17,331 bases of DNA. It comes from Desulfobacteraceae bacterium (lineage in GTDB: Bacteria; Desulfobacterota; Desulfobacteria; Desulfobacterales; Desulfobacteraceae). The position numbers and the translations under genes are program-made. Positions 1 through 6,335 of the stretch are shown in pieces. The stretch's first letter is position 1. Each line of letters starts with the position of its first letter. The stretch lies in assembly GCA_022712835.1 (NCBI GenBank), contig JAFLJU010000199.1, forward strand, positions 1-17,331. Reading direction: 5' to 3'. Under the pieces are notes generated by a model, which was not told the origin of the DNA, did not search any database, and saw only the letters and a program-made list of their open reading frames with translations.

Positions 1-184
1 GCTCACGATCCCGGATGCGAAGCTCAAAACTTCTTTCTGCCTCATGGGAGGCTCGATCCGTGGGGTCGGCAAAATTTTCAATGGGCTGGGTCATCCCAGT
101 AACGGTACCGTCTGCATGGGAAAGCAGTTCTTCAAGCCTTCTCGTCAAAAGCGTTTTAAAAAATTCCAGATCTTGTTTTTTCAT
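1..184 (-). CDS. dksA: DksA/TraR-family RNA polymerase-binding protein, 5' part (runs off the left edge)
   Basis: Only about the first 61 residues are present; the gene continues beyond position 1. The fragment begins MKKQDLEFFKTLL and contains ENFADPTDRASHEAERSFEL followed by RIRDRE. This is the ADPxDRAxxExE...LRxRDRE signature of DksA coiled-coil proteins; in the full family a C4 zinc finger follows, here outside the window. DksA binds the RNA polymerase secondary channel and, with ppGpp, tunes transcription of rRNA and amino-acid genes. I chose the ATG at 184 because an AAGGA lies 8 nt upstream (192-196); the in-frame ATG at 190 is only about 2 nt from it. The gene lies 208 bp after hemA on the same strand and probably has its own promoter. 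A shorter TraR-like member of the family is possible, because the zinc finger cannot be seen. Confidence 0.85.
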   Translation of the reverse strand, partial: MKKQDLEFFKTLLTRRLEELLSHADGTVTGMTQPIENFADPTDRASHEAERSFELRIRDRE

Positions 185-229
185 AATCATCGTCCTTCAT
201 TTAAATGCACTTGAACACCAGAAACAATT

Positions 230-257
230 ATTATACCAACTCATTTTACAAAGTAAA
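230..257 (-). promoter_or_regulatory. Putative sigma-70 promoter for dksA
   Basis: Read on the minus strand, TTTACT (257-252) is followed after 16 nt by a perfect TATAAT (235-230), about 46 nt upstream of the dksA start. A second, weaker candidate lies just upstream (TTGCAA, 18 nt, TATTAA). The two -10 regions sit in near-repeats that both begin AGTTGGT. This is inferred from sequence only. Confidence 0.45.
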
Positions 258-392
258 GAATTTAATACACCAACTTGTATAAGATTTGCAAGGAATATTG
301 ATACCCTCTTAACTCTCCTTTTTTGAAAAATAAAGATTGGCAAGTGCAAGCAAAGAGGTTCCCCCGATCATTTCATCTTTTTTAACAAACTC

Positions 393-1670
393 CTAATCCT
401 CTTCCGGGATATCCAGGTCAAACAATTGCCGGGTGACATTCAAATAGAGGGAATCATCTCGATGATCCCCGGTGTTTCTTAAAAACAGGATGGGATCATG
501 GATGGTTCTTGTGGCAATGGCCTGGGTCATGCGCCGGATCGCTTCAATATCTTCCCGGGACAAATGAGATAGAGAAGAGATGGTTTTATTAAATTCCATT
601 TCCACGATACGGGTCATCTTATCATTGATGGCCTTGATGGTGGGAACAATGGAAAGACCATCCATCCATTTTCGAAAGGTGAGCACTGCTTCCTCTACAA
701 AGCGTTCCGCTTTGATAGTCTCCTGTTCCCGCTGGGCGATATTGGTTTCAACGATGCTCTTTAAATCATCAATATCATAGACATAGGCATTGGAAACCTT
801 ATTAATAGCCGGGTCAATATCCCTGGGTACGGCAATATCAATAAAAAACAAGGTGTTGTGGTTTCGTTTTTTCATGGCCCGCTTCACCTGTTCCTGGGTC
901 AAAACATATTGGGTGGCACCGGTTGAGCTGATAATAATGTCCACATCTTTTAGTGCCGCTTCCCTCTCTTCAAACTGGACCGCCTGGCCGTTAAATTTCT
1001 GGGCAAGGGCCAGGGCATTTTTAAAGGTCCGGTTCGCCACAATGATCTGCTTCACATTATGTGACATCAAATGCTCCACGGCAAGTTCCGCCATCTCTCC
1101 TGCACCCAGCAGCATCACCCGTTTACTTGCAAGATCGCCAAAAATTTTATTGGCAAGCTCGATGGCGGCATAGGAGATGGAAACCGCATTGTCCCCGATA
1201 CCGGTCTCCTTTCTCACCCGTTTGGCAACGGAAAAGGATTTATGCATCATCCGATTGAGCAACACCCCGGAAGCGCCTTCTGCCACGGCAATTTTATAGG
1301 CCTTCTTGATCTGACCCAAAATCTGGGGTTCCCCCACCATCATGGAATCCAGGCTGGAAGAGACCTGGAACATATGACGGATGGCCTCATCTCCCTCGAG
1401 GATGTAAAGGGCGGACCGAAACTCGGATACCGCTATTTTTTTATGAAGGGCAATAAACTCAATAATGGCCTCGATATGATCCTCTTGTTCAGGGATATAC
1501 ACGATTTCGGTTCGGTTACAGGTTGAAAAGACAAGCCCTTCCTTGATCCCAGGTGAAGTTTTTAAGAATTCAAGGGCCCCGAGGGTCTCCTCTTCTGTAA
1601 AGGACAATTTCTCCCGAAGTTCCACAGGGGCTGTTTTATGATTTGCACCGATTAAAAATATTTTTGACAT
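393..1670 (-). CDS. hemA: Glutamyl-tRNA reductase
   Basis: This enzyme reduces glutamyl-tRNA(Glu) with NADPH to glutamate-1-semialdehyde, the first committed step of C5-pathway tetrapyrrole synthesis, in the cytoplasm. The 425-residue length is typical. Visible motifs are GANHKTAPVELREKL at the N-terminus, the catalytic-cysteine motif STCNRTEIV (Cys51), VGEPQILGQIK near 112-122, the NADPH-binding VMLLGAGEMAE around 185-195, and a C-terminal helical dimerisation region containing the family sequence RxMTxAIATRxIHDPI. The ATG at 1670 lies 10 nt after the ccsA-like stop on the same strand, so co-transcription is likely; only a weak GAAAG ribosome site is visible. With the siroheme gene two upstream, this is a tetrapyrrole cluster. 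The gene ends with TAG at 393-395 and no strong terminator follows before dksA. Confidence 0.98.
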   Translation of the reverse strand: MSKIFLIGANHKTAPVELREKLSFTEEETLGALEFLKTSPGIKEGLVFSTCNRTEIVYIPEQEDHIEAIIEFIALHKKIAVSEFRSALYILEGDEAIRHMFQVSSSLDSMMVGEPQILGQIKKAYKIAVAEGASGVLLNRMMHKSFSVAKRVRKETGIGDNAVSISYAAIELANKIFGDLASKRVMLLGAGEMAELAVEHLMSHNVKQIIVANRTFKNALALAQKFNGQAVQFEEREAALKDVDIIISSTGATQYVLTQEQVKRAMKKRNHNTLFFIDIAVPRDIDPAINKVSNAYVYDIDDLKSIVETNIAQREQETIKAERFVEEAVLTFRKWMDGLSIVPTIKAINDKMTRIVEMEFNKTISSLSHLSREDIEAIRRMTQAIATRTIHDPILFLRNTGDHRDDSLYLNVTRQLFDLDIPEED

Positions 1671-1680
1671 GTTTCTTTCG

Positions 1681-2520
1681 CTATTTGGTAAAATTCTGGT
1701 GATGCCCGCCCAGAAAGATATTGACTCCCAGAAAGGTGAAAATAATGATCACAAACCCGACAATTGTCATGATGGCAGATTTTCGTCCCCGCCACCCGGA
1801 ATGGAATCGAAAATGCAGCAAGGTGGCATAGAGCAACCAGGTGCCAATGGAGAAAACCTCTTTAAAATCCCAACTCCAGAACTGCCCCCATATGGCCTTT
1901 GCATAGATAAATCCGGTAATCAAGCCAAACGTCAGCAGTGCAAAACCGGTGGTCATACAGGTATAACTGACATTGTCCAGAAAATCCAGGGAGGGCAGCC
2001 GCTTAAAGAAAAATCCCGGGTTTTTGCTTCGGATTCCTTTTTCCTGGAGCAGATAAAGAATCCCTGCACCACAGGCAAGGCCCAGAGCTGCGTCCCCTGT
2101 AAACACCAGAACAATGTGGGCAACAAACCAGAATCCCCGGAGGGTCTCATTGGCGGCTAAAGGAGTGTCGGGTATCAGCATCACCGCTATCATCAGGATG
2201 GACAATAGGGTGGCCGCAAAAACACCTAAAATTTTAAGATTAAATTTATACTGGAAATATAAAAACATGCTGCCAAAGGCAAACCCTGCAAAGGAAAGGC
2301 TCTGCACCATGTTCTGGACCGGCAGATCCTTTGTGGTAATCCCTGTTAGAAGAATGCTGACAAAATGAACCCCCACCCCGGCTGACACCAGATAAAAAGA
2401 GATTTTCTGAATTCTGTCCTTTTGGTCAAACAGAAAAAACAGATACCCTGCCATGCTGAAAAGATATAACAAGGTTGCTAATTGCAACATAATACTGGCA
2501 TAGGCCAATTGGTGTTCCAT
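1681..2520 (-). CDS. ccsA: CcsA/HemX-like cytochrome c assembly membrane protein
   Basis: A 279-residue, strongly hydrophobic protein with about eight predicted membrane helices. It carries a tryptophan-rich WWD-type motif, WGQFWSWDFKE (residues 211-221), which in the CcsA/CcmC/CcmF superfamily handles haem at the outer membrane face. Candidate haem-ligand histidines are His135 (WFVAHIV), His236 and His240 (LLHFRFH) and a C-terminal HH pair. Family members export or deliver haem for cytochrome c maturation. In many deltaproteobacteria and Gram-positives a HemX/CcsA protein is encoded beside hemA, where it has also been linked to HemA levels. The start codon abuts the upstream stop (TAA at 2523-2521, ATG at 2520), so translation is probably coupled; GGAGC precedes it. 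I cannot separate a true CcsA assembly role from a HemX-type role by sequence alone. Confidence 0.9.
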   Translation of the reverse strand: MEHQLAYASIMLQLATLLYLFSMAGYLFFLFDQKDRIQKISFYLVSAGVGVHFVSILLTGITTKDLPVQNMVQSLSFAGFAFGSMFLYFQYKFNLKILGVFAATLLSILMIAVMLIPDTPLAANETLRGFWFVAHIVLVFTGDAALGLACGAGILYLLQEKGIRSKNPGFFFKRLPSLDFLDNVSYTCMTTGFALLTFGLITGFIYAKAIWGQFWSWDFKEVFSIGTWLLYATLLHFRFHSGWRGRKSAIMTIVGFVIIIFTFLGVNIFLGGHHQNFTK

Positions 2521-3174
2521 TTATTGCTCCTGTACAAGGCTTTTATAATCAAATCCTGGCCCGAGCAGTTCAAGCAGAACCGCATCAATATTTAGTTCAT
2601 CCCCGGCTATAATCAGATCCGGTATTTTTTTTTCGACTAACGACGTGAATATTTTTTTATGGGCCTTGGGGTCATGGCCCCTTTCCAGCAGTTTTTTACG
2701 GACATTACCCATGAGCACGAGGAAGTCCCCATATTCCGGACCAAACTTCTGCTCAAGATCCCTGCGGATTTTTTTGGCGAGAGCCGGACTTGCACCCGAT
2801 GTAGAAACAGCACATACCAAGTCCCCCCTTTCCACCACTGAAGGGAGAATAAAATCAGACCGGTCCGGGGCATCCACAATGTTACACAAGATATCCCTGA
2901 TTTTTGCGTCTGCCTGAATCTGTTTGTTCAACCCCCGGTTGTTGGTGGCCGCAAACACCAGAAAGGCATTATCCAGATCCGATGGTTCATAGGATTTGCA
3001 GGTAAGAGAAAGGCCATCGTTTGTCTCAAACTTAAGGGAAAACGCCTCACTGATCACCCGCACCCTGGCATTGGATCGGGATAGCCCAATGGCTTTTCGA
3101 TAGCCCACGTCTCCCCCCCCAACCACCAGGCAGTCACGCGCCGTTACATCCAAAAAAATCGGGTAATATTTCAT
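2521..3174 (-). CDS. Precorrin-2 dehydrogenase / sirohydrochlorin ferrochelatase (Met8/CysG-N type)
   Basis: This 217-residue protein matches the stand-alone N-terminal module of CysG (Met8p/SirC-like). It oxidises precorrin-2 to sirohydrochlorin with NAD+ and may insert iron to make sirohaem, the cofactor of sulfite and nitrite reductases. It may also feed the alternative sirohaem-to-haem route used by sulfate reducers. Visible features are the Rossmann glycine cluster VVGGGDVGYRKA (17-28), CNIVDAPDRSDFILPS (97-112, with Asp101 at the position of the functional CysG aspartate), STSGASPALAKKIR (124-137) and a C-terminal helical dimerisation part. The uroporphyrinogen methyltransferase half of full CysG is absent. 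It is the first gene of the minus-strand cluster and runs directly into ccsA with no gap. The AAGGGG 10 nt before the ATG is a plausible ribosome site. Confidence 0.95.
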   Translation of the reverse strand: MKYYPIFLDVTARDCLVVGGGDVGYRKAIGLSRSNARVRVISEAFSLKFETNDGLSLTCKSYEPSDLDNAFLVFAATNNRGLNKQIQADAKIRDILCNIVDAPDRSDFILPSVVERGDLVCAVSTSGASPALAKKIRRDLEQKFGPEYGDFLVLMGNVRKKLLERGHDPKAHKKIFTSLVEKKIPDLIIAGDELNIDAVLLELLGPGFDYKSLVQEQ

Positions 3175-3301
3175 CCTTGCTTTTGCCCCTTGCCTCTGAC
3201 CCTTGTTTCACTTATCTTGTCTAAATAAAAGTTTTAGTATATATTGCCATCTATATTTTTTCAATATCTATTCACCAGATGCTTTTGAGGATGCCGATCC
3301 C

Positions 3302-4141
3302 ATGATAATTGATTCCCATACCCATCTTTTTCCAGAAACGGTCAGAAACGACCGATCCCTGTTTTTTGAAAGAGAGCCTGAATTCAAATTGCTCTATAAC
3401 TCACCCAGGGCAAAGATTTCCACAACCGCCGAACTGATCGACACCATGGACATCCACGGGGTGGATATTTCCATGGTCCTTGGGTTCCCCTGGAGAAACC
3501 CGGACACTGCCAGAAAAAACAATGATTATATACTTGAAGCGGTTCAGGCCCATCCAGACAGGATACAGGGGCTTGCCTGTTTTGATCTGGCCTGGGAAGG
3601 TGCGGCCGATGAGGCGATCCGCTGTCTGAAAGCGGGGCTTTCTGGTGTGGGAGAACTGGCCTTTTATCTTTCCGGTATTGATGCAACGGCCATAAGACTT
3701 CTGGAACCAGTCATGGCAGCCTTGAAGGACAACGGCAACCGTCCGTGCATGATCCACACCAATGAACCCGTGGGCCATTCCTATCCGGGCAAGACCCCGG
3801 TCACCCTGGAGCAGATTGATACCCTGACAAAAGCATTTCCCGATAACAAACTCATCCTGGCCCATTGGGGTGGAGGGATTTTTTTCTACCATGTCATGAA
3901 AAAGCAGGTTAAGGAAAGCCTGAAAAATGTCTGGTATGATACGGCTGCATCCGTCTTTCTCTATGACCCTGAAATCTATGATATGGCCGTACAGGCCGGC
4001 GTCATTGACAAGGTATTATTTGGCACGGATTTCCCTCTGCTGACACCGGATCGGTATTACGCAGACATGGATAAATCCGCCATGACAGCGGCCCATAAAA
4101 AAAAGGTGTTGGGAGAGAACGCCCTGGCTCTTTTCAGATAA
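3302..4141 (+). CDS. Amidohydrolase-2 family metal-dependent hydrolase
   Basis: A 279-residue TIM-barrel hydrolase or decarboxylase of the amidohydrolase_2 family (ACMSD/uracil-related group). Metal-binding signatures in order are DSHTHLF (His6, His8), CMIHTNEP (His152), LILAHWGGG (His188) and the terminal aspartate in LFGTDFPLL (Asp243). The end VLGENALALF is the family C-terminal motif. The reading frame is open further upstream to 3203, but the extra 33 residues are low-complexity and unlike the family. The ATG at 3302 starts immediately before the HxH motif and has GAGGA about 11 nt upstream, so I chose it. The gene is divergent from the sirohaem cluster across about 127 bp, and no partner shares its operon. 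Substrate cannot be deduced. Confidence 0.92.
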   Translation: MIIDSHTHLFPETVRNDRSLFFEREPEFKLLYNSPRAKISTTAELIDTMDIHGVDISMVLGFPWRNPDTARKNNDYILEAVQAHPDRIQGLACFDLAWEGAADEAIRCLKAGLSGVGELAFYLSGIDATAIRLLEPVMAALKDNGNRPCMIHTNEPVGHSYPGKTPVTLEQIDTLTKAFPDNKLILAHWGGGIFFYHVMKKQVKESLKNVWYDTAASVFLYDPEIYDMAVQAGVIDKVLFGTDFPLLTPDRYYADMDKSAMTAAHKKKVLGENALALFR

Positions 4142-4174
4142 ACCTAATTTCAGCCTTTGGCACCATTATCAGGA

Positions 4175-4198
4175 CTCGGAAAAATATAAAGATCCGAG
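4175..4198. repeat. Small inverted repeat downstream of the amidohydrolase
   Basis: CTCGGA (4175-4180) and TCCGAG (4193-4198) form a 6-bp stem with a 12-nt loop, 34 bp after the amidohydrolase stop in the space where this gene converges on tetR. No T-run follows, so it is at best a weak terminator or mRNA-end hairpin. Confidence 0.35.
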
Positions 4199-4319
4199 GC
4201 AAACAAAAAAAAGCTTAATTTATGTCCATTTTTTTTAAGGAAGATCTTTATAGCAAGCTTCCCAAAAGTCTGATCCTTGGAAAAGATAAATTATAGTGAC
4301 TTGACTCTTGAAAAAAATG

Positions 4320-4883
4320 TTATTTTTCCAAACCGGAGATTATTACTTCCGTTGCATGTTGGAAGGCTTTTACACCACCATTAACTCGTGCAACAATCTG
4401 CATCCCCACAAGAAAAGAAAAAAATGCGTAGGCCGATTCTTCAACTGTGCCCGTGAAAGATAGTGACCCCTCTTCCTGCCCTTGCTTGAATGTGACTGCG
4501 AATATATCTACCGTATTCTGAATCGTTTCTTCAAGGATGCTGCATGAACGGCTTTGAAGGGTGTTTAGATCAGTACTAATGGCTCCGACCAAACAAAGTT
4601 GTTCCTTTTGCAGACCATCTTTGAAAGCACCTGCGAGTTGTCTTAATTTTTGCGGGGCAAGTTCAGGTCCCTCAACGATATGTTGGTAATTGTTACCGTA
4701 AGATACCTGACATTGCTTTAACAATTCTTCAATTAGATTTTCTTTTTTGGGAAAATGATGATGAATACTGGCCTTTCGGATACCAACGGCATCACTGATG
4801 TGTTGATAGCTCATGGCGTTGATCCCAACGCGATGGATGAGATCCTTTGCAATATCAAGAATTTTAATTCGTGTATCGTTCAT
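4320..4883 (-). CDS. TetR/AcrR-family transcriptional repressor
   Basis: A 187-residue regulator with the TetR N-terminal DNA-binding domain. Helices 1-4 span about residues 5-50 and the recognition part reads ISDAVGIRKASIHHHFPKKE, the canonical G(I/V)xxxxxYxHFxxKExL pattern. The C-terminal half is all-helical and should hold ligand-binding and dimer surfaces. Three cysteines (in KQCQVSY, EQLCLVGAI and SRSCSIL) could allow electrophile or redox sensing as in NemR, but that is only a possibility. The gene is divergent from the nitroreductase operon, and a perfect ACCTAT-CA-ATAGGT palindrome lies 8 nt upstream of its start, which points to autorepression. Two related palindromes lie before the operon. 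The inducing ligand is unknown; an aldehyde, acyl-CoA or quinone-like substrate of the operon would fit. Confidence 0.95.
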   Translation of the reverse strand: MNDTRIKILDIAKDLIHRVGINAMSYQHISDAVGIRKASIHHHFPKKENLIEELLKQCQVSYGNNYQHIVEGPELAPQKLRQLAGAFKDGLQKEQLCLVGAISTDLNTLQSRSCSILEETIQNTVDIFAVTFKQGQEEGSLSFTGTVEESAYAFFSFLVGMQIVARVNGGVKAFQHATEVIISGLEK

Positions 4884-4891
4884 GTGAACTT

Positions 4892-4905
4892 ACCTATCAA
4901 TAGGT
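4892..4905. promoter_or_regulatory. Operator O1 (TetR palindrome at the tetR start)
   Basis: ACCTATCAATAGGT: perfect 6-bp half-sites around a 2-bp centre, 8 nt upstream of the tetR ATG. On the minus strand its edge supplies TAGGTA (4896-4891), 17 nt downstream of TTGACT (4919-4914). Binding here would block tetR expression. Confidence 0.75.
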
Positions 4906-4953
4906 CGCTTAATAGTCAACCCCCAAAAAGCACCCATGGGCTTCATTTTTTTA

Positions 4954-4982
4954 TTGACAATCTCCCTGCCTACTGATAGGTA
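4954..4982 (+). promoter_or_regulatory. Putative promoter of the nitroreductase operon, overlapped by an operator
   Basis: A perfect -35 box TTGACA (4954-4959) is followed after 17 nt by TAGGTA (4977-4982) with an upstream TG (extended -10 context TGATAGGTA). The -10 match is poor, but the same TTGACW-17-TAGGTA geometry occurs on the other strand for tetR. Operator O2 fills the 3' part of the spacer and the -10. Confidence 0.45.
4968..4981. promoter_or_regulatory. Operator O2 (TetR palindrome in the operon promoter)
   Basis: GCCTACTGATAGGT keeps one perfect half-site (ATAGGT) and one with two mismatches (GCCTAC for ACCTAT), with the same 2-bp centre as O1. It lies between the TTGACA -35 and the -10 of the likely operon promoter, a classic repressor position. 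Confidence 0.65.
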
Positions 4983-5079
4983 TTTTTTGTAAAAGATCCA
5001 CATATAAGACTATTAATGCCTACATGGAAAGGTAAACACAGGTCAACATAGATGTGGTTTTTTTTGCATCAACGACCCT

Positions 5080-5093
5080 ACCAATTAATAGGT
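5080..5093. promoter_or_regulatory. Operator O3 (third TetR palindrome)
   Basis: ACCAATTAATAGGT has one mismatch to the ACCTAT-NN-ATAGGT pattern, and the flanking CT/AG bases extend the dyad to 18 bp. A TTGCAT lies 19 nt before its TAGGTA, so it may mark a second, weaker promoter. It is 214 bp upstream of the nitroreductase start codon. Confidence 0.65.
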
Positions 5094-5307
5094 AGTGAAT
5101 ATATGTGATGCAAATATGGAATTCTTGATACTGCACCTGCGATGGTATTTATTTGGCCTGGCTTGAATTGATGCACTTTTTTGAACATTTCGATAATTAC
5201 CACCTTGCCGTGGGTAAAGTGGTAACGAACATAGGCGAATATTTTTCTCGTAATTAACGAAATGGCTCCATTTCGCCTTAACACACAACTCTTATTTGGA
5301 GGAATTT
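5094..5307 (+). other. Long leader of the nitroreductase operon with two inverted repeats
   Basis: This roughly 214-bp stretch has no convincing gene. Two dyads stand out. TTACCAC (5197-5203) can pair with GTGGTAA (5219-5225), or alternatively with the nearer GTGGGTAA (5210-5217). CGAAATGGCTCCATTTCG (5258-5275) is an 8-bp palindrome with a 2-bp centre, ending 22 nt before the ribosome site. They could be mRNA hairpins or sites for another regulator. GGAGG (5298-5302) is the nitroreductase ribosome site. Confidence 0.4.
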
Positions 5308-5940
5308 ATGGATCTCGAACAAATGATCGTTAAAAGGGTAAGCATCAGAGTGTGGGAAGAAAACAAACCTGTCGAAAAAGAAAAAATTGAAAAGGTATTG
5401 GACGCAGCCAGACGGGCTCCTTCCTGGGGAAATGTTCAGCCTTGGCGCTTCATCGTAGTCCAGGACAGAGAAAAAATCCTAAAACTGGGAGAGCTGTCAG
5501 GTGGTCAGGATACTGTTGCCAATTCTCCTGCCGTCATCGTCTGCTGTGGCGTTGCCGGAGATTTTTCCAAAAAATTGCAAAGGGCCGCATTGAAATCCGT
5601 TATGGATGTTGACGGCTTTGATTGGACCGTTGATTTTTTGGACAATGCGGTAATGGAAAGCCCGATGTTTGCCCCCTACCTTAAGGGCAAAGAGATCATG
5701 GAAACAAAAGCCGGTGAACAAGTCATGATCGCTATTTCTTACATGACGTTTGAGGCAGTTAACCAGGGTCTTGGTTCCTGTTGGGTAGGTGCAACAGATT
5801 GTGATGGTGTTGCAGAATATTTAGACCTTCCAAAGGACTGGTTCGTGCATGATTTACTTCCAATCGGATATCCAGGTGAAGACCCTGCTCCCCGGCCAAG
5901 AAAATCCTTGGAAGATATTGTCTTTTGGGAAACCGCATAA
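5308..5940 (+). CDS. Nitroreductase-family FMN oxidoreductase
   Basis: A 210-residue member of the FMN-dependent nitroreductase superfamily, which uses reduced nicotinamide or ferredoxin to reduce nitro groups, quinones, enoates or related substrates. The N-terminal FMN motif KRVSIRVWEENKPV (9-22), the AARRAPSWGNVQPWRF segment (33-48), GLGSCWVGA (154-162) and a C-terminal PIGYPGEDPAPRPRKSLEDI stretch are family landmarks. The ATG at 5308 has GGAGGAA directly upstream with 5-nt spacing; an upstream in-frame TTG (5296) would place the ribosome site inside the gene and is unlikely. It is the first gene of a three-gene operon controlled by the adjacent TetR. The ferredoxin encoded next is a natural electron partner. 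The physiological substrate is not evident; the aldehyde dehydrogenase in the operon suggests a catabolic or detoxifying reduction rather than a role in nitro-drug activation. Confidence 0.95.
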   Translation: MDLEQMIVKRVSIRVWEENKPVEKEKIEKVLDAARRAPSWGNVQPWRFIVVQDREKILKLGELSGGQDTVANSPAVIVCCGVAGDFSKKLQRAALKSVMDVDGFDWTVDFLDNAVMESPMFAPYLKGKEIMETKAGEQVMIAISYMTFEAVNQGLGSCWVGATDCDGVAEYLDLPKDWFVHDLLPIGYPGEDPAPRPRKSLEDIVFWETA

Positions 5941-5976
5941 TTAAATGATTTATTAATGCTTATAAGAGTTGAGAAT

Positions 5977-6025
5977 GGAAACTTGCTTGTAGTTACAAGA
6001 ATTATTGTCTTACAGGCAAGTTTCC
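5977..6025 (+). repeat. Intercistronic hairpin between nitroreductase and ferredoxin
   Basis: GGAAACTTGC (5977-5986) and GCAAGTTTCC (6016-6025) form a perfect 10-bp stem. Inside it a second dyad, CTTGTA/TACAAG (5986-5991 and 5994-5999), overlaps its foot by one base. There is no T-run, so processing, mRNA stabilisation or partial attenuation is more likely than full termination. Confidence 0.6.
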
Positions 6026-6067
6026 CACCATCCCGTATTATGATCACAAAAGATTTAATAGGAAAAT

Positions 6068-6259
6068 ATGATGGCCAAAGAATTGTATATTGATAAAGAT
6101 AATTGTGCAGGCTGTGCTTCTTGTTCCGATCTTTCAGATGTATTCAGAATGGATGATAACAACCTTGCTGAAGTGCATAACCTATCGGGTGCGCCTGAAG
6201 ATGAGATCCAGGATGAGATCGATGCTTGCCCAAACGGTTGCATCAAATGGGTAGTCTAA
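6068..6259 (+). CDS. Single-cluster [4Fe-4S] ferredoxin
   Basis: A 63-residue acidic electron carrier. Cluster ligands are CAGCASC (Cys13, Cys16, Cys19) and the distant CP motif DACPNGCIKW (Cys54), with an extra cysteine at 58. The loss of the second cluster's cysteines and the general layout resemble Desulfovibrio-type one-cluster ferredoxins. The ATG at 6068 has AGGA 4 nt upstream; the next codon is also ATG (6071), with better 7-nt spacing, so the true product may lack the first Met. It lies 127 bp after the nitroreductase and 76 bp before the dehydrogenase on the same strand, and probably shuttles electrons for the nitroreductase or another partner of this pathway in the cytoplasm. Confidence 0.95.
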   Translation: MMAKELYIDKDNCAGCASCSDLSDVFRMDDNNLAEVHNLSGAPEDEIQDEIDACPNGCIKWVV

Positions 6260-6335
6260 GTTTTAAATTGTAGCAGAAATCCTTCGAGTTACCCCATAAA
6301 AATTATTGGACAAGAAAAAGTGGAGGTCAAAAAAG

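Noticed and set aside
15..326. A 103-codon plus-strand open frame at the left edge
   Set aside because: It is antisense to the clear dksA fragment and its promoter region; the peptide has no family resemblance.
1669..2160. A 163-codon plus-strand frame opposite the CcsA-like gene
   Set aside because: It lies fully antisense to a well-supported membrane protein gene and reads as low-complexity Gly/Gln/Pro-rich shadow sequence.
5078..5288. Two overlapping short minus-strand frames (about 67 codons) in the tetR-nitroreductase gap
   Set aside because: They have no ribosome site or family match, overlap operator O3 and the leader dyads, and exclude each other.
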